Part shown: positions 43,633 through 53,760 of the stretch, piece after piece | Layout of the letters: each line of letters opens with the position of its first letter | Position numbering within the stretch: position 1 is the first letter of the stretch | Assembly: GCA_001972305.1 (NCBI GenBank) | Contig: BDDD01002851.1 | Span: 1 to 64,000 of the forward strand | Direction: 5' to 3' | Source of the DNA: Cephalotus follicularis | Taxonomy: Eukaryota; Streptophyta; Magnoliopsida; Oxalidales; Cephalotaceae | DNA length: 64,000 nucleotides | Position numbers and translations under genes: made by a program | The notes under the pieces: model-generated | What the model was told of the DNA's origin: nothing | The model's database searches: none | The model's input: only the letters and a program-made list of their open reading frames with translations

Positions 43633-46128
43633 TGTAATGACCAGAAATTTACGTCGAAGTATTGTTTAATGAGAACAAGCTTGCTCTAAGTCTTGTATGT
43701 TAAGGAATACGTTGGTTGCATTATATCTTGTCTTGTATCATGTTTTATGTGTTTGGTATCGTGTATGGTGTTGAAAGCATTGGTTTCAAGGGATAAAGCA
43801 TCGACAATATAATGTAAAGTGTCGACGGTCAAGGATGAAGCGTCGACGGTCTTGCTTAAAGCGATAGCGGTTACCCTCATGCGTCGAATGGATGTTTCAA
43901 GCGTACACTGAATGGATTCCTGAAAGCCAAGACAATGGGCTTAAGCGCCGACGGTTCGATATAAGCGGCGAGGCTTAGGTAGCAACCGACGACGCCTGGA
44001 CCTCTTCTAACGCCGATTAAAAACAGAGGGTTTTCAAGTTGTACAAACACCTCCCAACTGATGACGCTTAAGTGAAAGCGGCACAGCTTGGAAGACAAGA
44101 GTCAGCGCTTCAAGTTCAACGACGACGCTTTAAGAACCAATGTAATGTTGACTTTGGACAAGACCCGTAAGCGGCGTCGCTTGGAAGTGAAGCGTCAGTG
44201 CTTGGATCTGCATATCAGACGAGGAACCCGTGACAAACCCGTGAGTAGCGACGCTTGATCATAAGCAGCGACGCTTTGGACTGCATATTAGTTGCAGAAG
44301 TTAACGCTTTATGTCATGCGAAGTAATTATATGGATTAAGGGACACATGTCAAGCAAAGGAGTGAAGACTTGAGATATTTTGATGGATAGGGACATGTGT
44401 CATCTTTTGGGTGGAGGAATTCCATCACATGGGCAACCAAAGGGGACAAGTCACATGGGTGACATCATTTGGAGCAAGGTGGCATGGTGACTCACCCTAT
44501 ACATGCCCACTCTCCAAGTATCTCTCTTCTATACATATGTGAGTAATTTTAGCTGAAGAGAGTTGGTTTTCTGCTGAGATTGGAGAGGATAATTCATGGG
44601 AGAGAAGGGGAGAAGGAGATTAAAGCAAGGTAAGGAAAATCAAACTCTTTCAGGACAAGTTATTCCTCTGTTTTACTTTCAAATGATGCAGTATATTGTT
44701 TTATTCATATATTGCTTTCTTGATGGAATTTTGAATGGTTGAATGTTTTGGAAACTTTAGGTAGTCCTATTTAACTGTTATGTTTTGTACGTTCCCGAAT
44801 TCTGTCGATTTCTTGATGAAAAACTATGTTTAAGATTACAGCTCCTGTATTGTTTTCATATGGAACCTGTAACTTTAAAATTTCATTACAGCTTTGTTTC
44901 TCAATGGAATTTTATGATTTTTATCATTTTGAAATCGTTGAGATGTCTAATTTAACTTTTATGTTTTATGTTTTCTTTGGAAATGACTACGTATATACGA
45001 AAAATCAAATTTAGAAATGTTATGCAAAGTTGTTTTATGAATGCATTTGAGTTGATTGCTCAAATGAAGAGAAATGCTTTATGAATTGTGAAAGGAAATG
45101 AAATGAAATGAACCACTCTTGGATTGCGATCTAAGGGGAATGAATCCAAGATGGATTAATGTTAATGGAGCGAGATACTCACAGACATGCATGTGATGTA
45201 AGGATAGTAATCGGGGAGTGCACAATGCCCCGATGAAGCGGAGTTGAAAGGGTTCATTATGTTTTAAGTTTTATGAAACGTTCTGATTATATGTTATGAT
45301 CAGAAAAAGGAAATGAATGTGAAATGTTCTGGTTTTACCAAATATACCAGAAAATCATTTTTATGACGTTTTAAAGCATGTCTGTGATATATGCCAGAAA
45401 ATGTATGATTTTGGAAATGTTCTAATTTTATGAAAATTATCATAAAAATGGATTTCGGTGGTGAAATGTTCCGGTTTTATAAAACTAGAAGATGCCTTTC
45501 AATGATGTTTCGAAATGTATGAGTTGGAAATGTTTTGATAAAGATTATAAAAAAACAATGGATTTCGATAACGTTTACGACTATGATCCTTACTAGGCTA
45601 TTTGAGCTCACTCCTTTCAATGTTTTATTTTCCAATAAAATTTTCCAGGAAACGGTGGATCGTTAAAGTGCGAGCTTTAGAGGATGTTCGCAAAAGAAGT
45701 GTTGGAATGGAAGTATGTTGTGAAATAATGTTTTGTACAACTGCTTTTAGGTAATCAGTTAAGGTTTTTCGCTGTGTAATGTATTATGACAGATGATGTA
45801 TAAAAGTAGACGTATAAAAATGAAGGTTATAATATATGATGTTTTCTAATAAGAACATGATGTTTTGATGTTAGTGTTGAAAGTGTAAGGCATAATTGAG
45901 ATTATGAGAAGTATGATGATTTTAACGCTTAGTGTTCAAAGTTGTAAGTATATTTTGGTCATGTGAAGCTATAGAATATGATGTGATGTTTCCGCTGAGT
46001 AATGATGTTATGTTTTGAAGAGAATCTAAGATAAGAGCAATTGTTGTAATAAAGATTAACCATGATGAGTGTATGAAAATTTTGAGTTCTTCATATTTTG
46101 GAATTATGAGGTTATCGAATAGGATATA
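43633..46128 (+). mobile_element. Solo LTR related to host LTR (ATAAC duplication), left part
   Basis: Starts TGTAATGACCAG, continues at 50373 after a further insertion, and ends GGGCGTTAAA at 50519 (a changed GTTACA). Flanks are ATAAC (43628-43632 and 50520-50524), a perfect duplication. It shares with the host LTR the block around 45190-45235 (GATAGTAATCGGGGAGTGCA). No coding region. It has the densest CG-motif array in the window at 43795-44300. Confidence 0.9.
43795..44300. repeat. Dense AAGCGTCGACGG-type array
   Basis: About 18 variants in about 500 bp: AAGCATCGACAA, AAGTGTCGACGGTC, AAGCGTCGACGGTC, AAGCGCCGACGGTT, AAGCGGCGAGGCTT, GACGACGCTTTAAG, AAGCGGCGTCGCTT, AAGCGTCAGTGCTT, AGCGACGCTTGATC and AAGCAGCGACGCTTT. 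Motifs are conserved while spacers are unrelated, so the array is not a simple tandem duplication. Confidence 0.85.
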
Positions 46129-48595
46129 TGTAACGCCTCGTAGCAGTTTTGGGACTTTTATATGGTGTATAATTTTTTTTTTGGGCTTTGGACTTAATTT
46201 GAGAAAGAGATGAAGGTTAAGTATGGTTTGTGTTATAAGCCCAAGTGTAAAGCATGATTAGTAATAGTTAAAGGGCTTAAGTGCAAAGCTTGTTGAGGAA
46301 GATTCCAACTACCAAGACGTTTGACGGCTTAAGTTGGGATTAGTGTGGAGACTTTTTGAGTTGTAATCATCCTTTCTTTTAGCTTTAGCAGAGAGTTTAG
46401 AGAGTTTTAGAGAGAGAGAGAGCTCTAGTTTCCTTTTCTTCTTCTTCTTCGTTCGTGCGCCTGGACCAGTAGCAGTTGAAGCTTCCCGAGCGTAGCAGTG
46501 GAAGAAGTAGACAAGGTGAAGGAAAGAAGCAAACAAGCTAGAAGAAGAGCGTAGCAGAGGAGAAGGGACGCTAACGTCCAAGGAAGTAGCAAGCTAGTTT
46601 CCTTTTCTTCTTCTTCTTCTTCGTTCGTGCGCCTGGACCAGTAGCAGTTGAAGCTTCCCGAGCGTAGCAGTGGAAGAAGTAGACGAGGTGAAGGAAAGAA
46701 GAAAACAAGCCAGAAGAAGAGCGTAGCAGAGGAGAAGGGACGCTAACGTCCAAGGAAGTAGTAAGAACAGTGAGTGGGATATCCTTTCTTTAAAGCATTT
46801 TATTGTTCATCTCTTGTTCTTTGAGAATCCTTTCCTCAGCTTCAGTTTGAGTGAGTGAGTTATGATGGGAAGTTGTTTTCCCTAATGTCTTATGTTAACC
46901 ATTCTTTTTTAGTGGAGTGTTTCCAGAGCCCAGAGCAAAGTAAGATGTTATGTGGCCATGATATCGTTCATCTTCGGATGAGATGACGTGTACGTGTTCA
47001 CCCCTCTCCTCAGCGTACCTATTGTCTATGATGGGTTGTTGAGCGAGTCTGCCCCCAGGTCCTACCTGGATCTCCTTACATTGTGGCTAGGACAGTGTAT
47101 AGGGTGAGTGCAGCCAAATACACATGTACAAGCTCCTTCCTCCTCAGCCTATCATCACCAGGATGAGAAGTTGAGTGAGTCTGTCCCCAGGTTCCACACC
47201 TAGATCCCCTTGCATTGTTGTTAGGACAATGTATAGCGGTGAGTACAGTTGAGCTAAGTTATCAGATATAGTAGTATAGAGAGCCTTCCAGTAGGTTTTC
47301 TAGAGGAGGACCTTGTCCTCGGGACTTTTAGTCCCCAGCCCAGCTTTCAGTAAAGCAGTAAGCAAAGTTTAGATGAGTCAGCAGGAAAACTGCCCAGCTC
47401 GGTTTAGGCCAAAACAACAGAAAGAACAGATGAGTTGGCAGGAAAGCTGCCCAGCTTGGCTTAGGCCAAAACCCAGCTCAGCAGGCCACTATAAGTTGGC
47501 AAGTATACTATGTAACCAGCAGGCTTCGGCCTAGATCAACATAGCAAAGAAAAGCCAGTTCCTAACTTAGTTGTTCTCCTCGGGTGTTTAGTTGGAAAGG
47601 ACCCCAGTTCGTTTTTAGATCTCTTTCTTTTGACCAGTTATATTCTTATGTTTATTTTAGCTTTCATGAATGTTCTAGAACTAGCTAAGCAGAGGAAAGA
47701 GTAAGTTCTTCAAGTGCCTTCAGCGTTTCCTTATTTGTATGCCATGAGATATACTTGTTTACAGTCTTTTCCCCATTTGGGATAGCTTTTCATGCTCATG
47801 GTAAGTTTTCTTTCAGCACATTCATTTATAAGAATGTACCAGAGGATGTTTTGTTCCCATTCACTTAGTCAGTTGGACTAATCCCCTCACAGTTTATCTT
47901 GTAGATCAGCAAACCGGAGGAGACCCTCCAACTCAGCAGTAGATAGCTTAGCAAGGTAGTTTTTGAGCTCAGCACCGTGGAACGTCAGCTCGGGCGTTTA
48001 GCACTTGCATAGCATGGGGCATTATTTGGGTTGTTTTGCCTTTGTTTGTAGTAGAGTATCTGAGAGTATGTCTTTTGTATAGACAATAAACTTTGTTTGT
48101 TGTTCTTTTGCCTGCCGGGGGAAGCAGTGTATGTATACCTGATGACATATATGTAATCGTTTTATACTTTCCAATTATGTTATGGATGTTTTAAGTTGAC
48201 AGATGTGTTTATCATGTGTTTTTATAAAGTTTTCATGTTTTGAGTTTTGTGATCCCAGGCCTGGTGGGGGAGCTAGGGAGTTCCCGGGCTAGTAGCGGGG
48301 ATAAGCCCAGCAGGGGTGTTTGTTATGCTATGCTGGGAGCAAGGGTTTAGTTTAAAGAGCTTACCCCGGGGAGGCATGGTGTCCCTAGGGTGATGTTGAT
48401 GTTGGGCTTTGACAAGGCAGCAGGGGAGGTAACCCCGAGAAGGAGTCCTCGGTTAGAGGCCGGGGGAGGCTTGTTAGAAGAAGGCCCGAGACGGGCATAA
48501 GTTTGATGTTAATGTTTAAGTTATGCTGTGCGTTTTGATGTTAGTTGTGTTGTTGAGTTGAGAAGGGTTGTACGCCGGGGGACAACATATGTATG
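46129..48595 (+). mobile_element. LTR insertion (ATATA duplication), left part
   Basis: Starts TGTAACGCCTCG, continues at 49881 after the copia solo LTR, and ends CCTGACA at 50367. The target duplication ATATA is perfect (46124-46128 and 50368-50372). There is no gag or pol, so it is a solo LTR of about 2.95 kb once the inner insertion is removed. Internal repeats: a 169-bp duplication at 46426-46770; GAGTCTG blocks 132 bp apart (47045, 47177); and GCCCAGC...GGCCAAAAC blocks 57 bp apart (about 47373, 47430). Confidence 0.9.
46426..46770. repeat. 169-bp tandem duplication
   Basis: Two adjacent copies starting TAGTTTCCTTTTCTTCTTC at 46426 and 46595, ending AAGGAAGTAG. They differ by one CTT unit and a few substitutions. 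Each copy yields a similar minus-strand ORF. Confidence 0.95.
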
Positions 48596-49875
48596 TGTTG
48601 ACGATTAAGTCTCAATCCTTGTTTTGATGATAACATATTTGCATCTAACTCATTTACTTGATGTGCAAGGAATTACAAGTTGAATATCAAAGCCTAAAAC
48701 CTATCTGCAGAAAAAGAAGTCGACTCCTTTCCAAATAGCATCGACGCCTTTTGTACAGGATTAACTGCAAAGAAAACATCTTCCTCCCAGTAATAGCATC
48801 GACGACCGTACCAGAAGACATCGACTACTTCCAGAAGACGTCGACTACTTTCAAGATGACATCGACTACTTCAGTAATAACATCGACGTGTTTGGTCTTT
48901 TTTCAAGCCAGAAGCTACTGTATGAAATTGCACTCAAAGACATCGATCCTTAATCAAAAGACATCGACGTCAAAGACAAAGACATCGACGCCTTGAATTA
49001 GAGATCGACGCCATTTTCATAATTCCCAGAAAAAGCATCGACTCCAAGGGTAGAGATCGATGTGTTGTTCAAACCTCAAGATCTGGAGATTTCCCAGAAA
49101 AGACATCGACGTATTTCAAAAAGAAGTCGACGCCTTTTCAAGTAGACAACACCCGGGAAAGCTGGAACGGCTAGTTTAACCACTTATAACGGCTACCAGG
49201 TGAAAGACATCGACGCCTTTGACAAAGAAGTCGACGTCTTTGTACCAGCAGAGATAAAATTCAACAATTGCAACTCACATTTTTAAATCAAAAGCTTCCA
49301 CAAATTAAGCAACGGCTATATACCTTTTCAGGCTATAAAAGGAAGCATGAAACCTCAGAAGAAGCACCAAGAACTACAACAATTCAGAATTATCTACATC
49401 AATCACACAACATCAAGAAAAATCCAAATTCAAGCATTCTAGTGTGCAAAAAGCTCAAAGTGCTCTACATTGTTCAACAAGGCTTCTAAGCTTCATTCTT
49501 TGAGTGTATCTGAGTGTTTCATTTTGTGAGCTATATTTATTCACATCAACCTATTTAAGAGGTTCTTGTAAACACTTTCATATTACTTGTAAAAGAGGAG
49601 AATCCTCTAAGGCTTTGAGGTCAAAGTCTTGTGATTGAGGTCAATCACGAACTTGTGAGGTGTAACGATTTGCTGCCTTAATCAAATCGAGATAGTGGAA
49701 ACTCAAGGAGCTCCCTTGGGAAAAGTGGACGTAGGCAAGAGTTAGCCGAACCACTCTAAATATCGGAGAAGTTTTTCTTTCCTTGTGTATTTACTTTTAA
49801 AGTTTTTAAATTTCCATATTTACTTCAATATTCAATTCACCCCCCTCTTGTATATTGCAAGAGTGTTTTATTTCA
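48596..49875 (+). mobile_element. Copia solo LTR (GTATG duplication)
   Basis: Starts TGTTGACGATTAAG and ends TTATTTCA, flanked by a perfect 5-bp duplication GTATG (48591-48595, 49876-49880). The TTGTTTTGATGATAAC stretch and the CAATTCACCCCCCTCTTG stretch near the end are typical of plant copia LTRs. A TATA box TATAAAAGG lies at 49334-49342. Directly upstream of it is a 540-bp array of ACATCGACGCC-type motifs (48718-49245). The ORFs inside have no similarity to proteins. Confidence 0.92.
48718..49245. repeat. ACATCGACGCC-type motif array upstream of TATA
   Basis: About 16 copies of forms such as AAGTCGACTCC, AGCATCGACGCCTTTT, AAGACATCGACTACTT, AAGACGTCGACTACTT, ACATCGACGTG, AGATCGACGCC, AGTCGACGCCTTTT and AAGTCGACGTCTTT. 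Spacing is irregular at 15-45 bp. The array ends about 90 bp before the TATA box. Confidence 0.9.
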
Positions 49876-49880
49876 GTATG

Positions 49881-50367
49881 TGTGGTCTCCAGGGGAGTTT
49901 AAGTGAGCACGTGAGGCGTGCGTGGGTTTCTCCCCAGGCGCTTATGTTGTTTTTCTCCCTGAGAGTTAGTTATGCGCAGCGTTTGAAGCTTGAGCTAAGG
50001 AAGTCTAGCCAGGAAAGGAGAAAGACCCAAGGATAAGGAGTGTCCCCAGGCATGTTGGTTAAGTGGGTTCGTGGGTTGGACGTGTGTGCTCTCCCCGGGC
50101 ATGCTTTGCGTGTTATGTTAAGTCCATGTGAGGAGCACATGGGGCTTAAGTTTTACGGCACGTTTGGAGTTTTGGTTTTAAGTTGTGCGCGGGGCATGAG
50201 CAGGAGAGAAGTTAGCTCCTCTGCCCCGGCTGCCCTGTTAGCTGCTCGCCTAGCCCAGCCCAGGCTTTCTCCTCGGGCAGTTTCAGTTTAGGAGGGTTGT
50301 TGGCAGAGGAGCAACATCCCCGGTCAGGACACGTGTCCCATAGAGTTAGCGGGAACGGGTCCTGACA
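49881..50367 (+). mobile_element. LTR insertion (ATATA duplication), right part
   Basis: Continuation of 46129-48595 after the copia solo LTR. Ends CCTGACA at 50367. GC-rich, non-coding. Confidence 0.85.
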
Positions 50368-50372
50368 ATATA

Positions 50373-50519
50373 ACATAGAGATGATTAAATGGTTAACAGA
50401 TCGTTAAATGACTAAATAATTTGATGGTTAATGGTTCATCCCCATGTAACGCACCGATTCCTCGAGGTTCGTTTTGAGCATTTAGCGGACTCAGATCGGG
50501 GGCGTTAAAATAACTTTTA
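50373..50519 (+). mobile_element. Solo LTR (ATAAC duplication), right part
   Basis: Continuation of 43633-46128. It ends in the block CTCAGATCGGGGGCGTTAAA, very like the end of the host LTR at 51494-51513. Confidence 0.85.
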
Positions 50520-50524
50520 TGTTT

Positions 50525-51513
50525 CATGTATTTCGAAATTCTGTTGATTTCTGGATGAAATATTTTGTTGAAAGTTACTGCTCGTTTTCTGCTTACATGC
50601 AGTATCAGCAACTTTAAAAATTCATTGCAGCTTCGTTACTCATCCAAAAATTATGTACTTTATCATTCTGAAATCTTTGAGATGTTAGATATAACTTTCA
50701 TGTTTTATGTTTTCCCTGAAAATGAGAATTTCTATATGAAAAATTCATTGCGAAGTTATTGCATGAACCTGTCCAATACAATGTTTTATGTTGTTTATGT
50801 AGAGTATTGAGAAGGTGTTAATGATAATGAAATTGTTGAAATGAGATGAACAACTCTTGGATTACGATCCAAAGAGGTTAATTTTATGAGCGTACAGTGC
50901 TCACGGGTATGCATGTGATGTAAGAATAGTAATTGGGGAGTGCACAATGCCCCGGTGAAACGAATGGTTCAGTTGGATTTCTTAAGGCCTCTTAGTGAAA
51001 GAAACGTTCTGGTTTTACAAATAGTGATCAGAAAATGGTTTTAATGATGTTTTCACTATGATAATCCTTACTGAGCTATTTGATCTCACTCCTTTCAATG
51101 TTTTGTTTTGTTTTAAAACTGTCCAGGTAACAGTTGAATGTGGGATACCAAGCTTTAGAAGGAATTTGTAAAATGATTTACGGAAGAGACTTTTGCTATG
51201 TATAATATGTTTTTATGATGTAATAAGACAATGTTTCCGCTGTGCAATGTTGTTATGATAGGTTTTGTATAGAATCTAAACTAAGATAAATTGTTGTAAT
51301 ATATGTTAGTTACAACAAGTGTATGATAGTTTGGGAATATGATAATTTGAGATCTCCATATTTTGGAATTTTTGGGTTTAGTTATAAGAAATAAATGAAA
51401 GACATTTTTTTTTACATACGAGATTGTTAAAATGGTTAAAAGGTACCCCCGTAACGCACCGAATCCTCATAGCTCGCTTGGAGTAAAAGTGAACTCGGAT
51501 CGAGGGCGTTACA
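50525..51513 (+). repeat. 3' LTR of Tekay-like chromovirus, piece 3
   Basis: Resumes the host LTR after ATAAC and matches 35210-35717, then continues to GGGCGTTACA at 51513. Followed by CTTTT (51514-51518), which matches 34456-34460. Without insertions this LTR is about 1.74 kb. Confidence 0.95.
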
Positions 51514-51518
51514 CTTTT

Positions 51519-52120
51519 CCATAAGGACGGTACTGGTCCGGTGCCTGTCTAGATCATCAGCATCCTGAACTCCTCTGATATGTCCTCTAACCATCTAACC
51601 CTAGCTGTCACATTAACTAGAGTCCTTAAGTCCTGTATGACCAACTGACTCCTTAGCTCTATCCTTACACCTCGAAGAAATTTCTTTACCTTCCTTGCCT
51701 CACCTTGCACAAGATATGGAGTTGACAGAGATAGCTCAATAAACTTGGTCTCATACTGTGATACCGTCATATCTCCTTGTGTTAGATTGACAAACTCCTG
51801 TTTCCTCTTATCCTTGATGTCCTCAGGATAAAATCGAGCATTGAACTCTGTCACAAATGCTTCTCATGTACTCGGTGTCTCATTTAGTTCCCATGAAGCT
51901 TGGACCATCACCCACCAATGCTCAGCTTCTCCTTGAAGCGTGTAAACTGCTTAGGAAGCTTCTGCTCATATGTACTCTCCAGAACCAGAAATATCTTTTC
52001 TATGTGATTAAGCCATCCCTCAGCTACTATCGAATCCATCTCTCCCTTGAAAACCGGAGGATGCAACTTCATGAACCTTGCTAATACATCATCTCTCCTT
52101 TGTCGACGTTCATTCCATGC
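51519..52120 (-). pseudogene. Outermost chromovirus gag, N-terminal part
   Basis: The minus-strand ORF 51549-51854 reads '...FNARFYPEDIKDKRKQEFVNLTQGDMTVSQYETKFIELS', a standard chromovirus gag pattern. Upstream frames (51860-52120) give 'RFMKLHPPVFKGEMDS', 'EGWLNHIEKIF' and 'WWV', the N-terminal capsid segment, with frameshifts. It continues at 34455 on the other side of the inserted plus-strand chromovirus. The 5' LTR and primer site of this element are not found beyond 52120. Confidence 0.85.
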
Positions 52121-52491
52121 ATTCCTTCACATCAACAGATCATTGGGTACGTACTAGGGGGCTCTAGTATTTTTGTGGGGTGTGTCTGATCCATCGGGTA
52201 ACGGTTTGTACGATGGGTGTTATTCTCAACTGTCGACGTTATATGATCGTTGGTGATCCCCTAGCGAGTGTTGGTGACTTCTCAAACCCTCCTACGCTTG
52301 GGCGTGATTGTTGTCCGATCGTTGCAAGTTCTATCTTCAATCTCGGTGGGTACTGGAGCTTTCCATTTTTGGGGTTGACTGTCTAGGAGCTTATGGAAAG
52401 TTTATTAAATGTGACACGATTTTTGAGCATCTATTTCTTATAAAGATATGAGGAGGAGAGTGACTTTCCCATTCTCTATTTAGCTTTTTAG
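52121..52491. other. No gene recognised; upstream of second antisense ORF
   Basis: Lies between the gag remnant and the start of the second Tat antisense-ORF remnant. Possibly untranslated leader of that ORF. No clear LTR or promoter. Confidence 0.4.
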
Positions 52492-53760
52492 ATGGTGTCT
52501 TCGGCCCCCTATGTCTCCAATTTCTTGGGACCGAGAGTTTCTCGAAGTCAAACTATCCGACAATTTGAACTTAAGAAACGACCTTGAGCTGCTAGATATG
52601 TCAAACTTCCCAATATTTGGATCCAGCCCCGTGGACTTTAGGGACTGAGTTAATGATGTCGGATACGATATGCACCCCTTGCGAGGGATATCTCGTCTAT
52701 CTTGGAGGAGAAGCATCTCCAAAAATTGCATACGAAGTATTGTATCCCAAGCGACATTACCATCTAGCTTTCGCTAGGAGATCACGGGGGCTCCAATGTG
52801 TTCGGTTAAGGTATTCCTGTTATTTGGAGGCCTTCAAGTTGGGCCTTCGGTTTCCAATTCCTATCTTCGTTTTCAAGATCTTGGAGTTTTACAATGTTTA
52901 TCCCTGCCAGTTGGCTTCGAATTCATGGCTCGTGATTATGGGTTTCCTCTGCTTTTGCAAAATGGCGGGGGGTGCTGCCCAATATAGATCTGTTTTGGTC
53001 ATTTTTTCAACTTTCAAAGCATCCAGATCCATTTGGGTCTTGGTTTTTCGTGAAGAATCGACCTCGGTTTCCCATCCAGTTTGAGGAGTTTCTAAAGTCG
53101 ATAAAGGGGTGGAAAGAGCGTTTCTTCTACGCCACGAGTGTAGAAGGGTGGACTTGGGGGATCCGTTAGAGAGTTTACAACATTCAAGGTGAGAACTATA
53201 TGCCTAGTCTATCAGAGAAGGATAAATTTAATCGGGAGAAGTTCTTGGCCTTTGCAACGCCTACTTTGGCTCACATCCAGGTGTTGCTGAGTGAGCCCAA
53301 TCTCTCCTTGCTCGACTTGAGTCCTATTCCCACTCGTCAAGATTACCGCGGTAAGTTCTTTCCCTTTTGCCTTAATATCTTGAGACGTGGTCTCTGATTC
53401 TTCTTTCGGTGCTCATGTAGAAGTGATACTAGTTGACACGTAGTTGCTTTCCAGGAGATTACTCAAACCTAGTGGGAAGAAGGGAAATTCAGGCAACGTG
53501 TTGGAATCGATTGCTTTAGGGATTCGAGATTCGAGAATCCTAGGGGAGCTTCTCTATGAGCTTCCACCGAACAAGAAATGGGGACTTCAAAAAATTCCCC
53601 ACTGGAACAGGATTATCAGTCTTGAGATTCCCGTGCAGAGAGCGCAGCGAATCAAGTTGCTTTGGCTTTTTCCATGGTCGAGACGGATGTCAACAGATTC
53701 GTTTTTTAAGGCTTGCCTGTTTATGTTGACCTGTGACGTCCTTTGACGGGTGTCTTAAGG
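52492..53760 (+). pseudogene. Second Tat-type antisense ORF remnant
   Basis: The segment 52617-53084 contains 'SCYLEAFKLGLRFPIPIFVFKILEFYNVYPCQLASNSWLVIMGFLCF', the same domain as the ORF at 4275 (plant 'putative gypsy type transposon' family). The frame shifts at about 52970. It continues as 'SKHPDPFGSWFFVKNRP' and 'IKGWKERFFYATSVEGWTWG' (52972-53169), then 'LLSEPNLSLLDLSPIPTRQDYRG' (53200-53350), followed by a donor-like GTAAGTTC. A start near 52492 is plausible. The first copy has a similar C-terminal plan but a different sequence, so these are two families. The gag-pol of this second element is absent. Confidence 0.75.
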
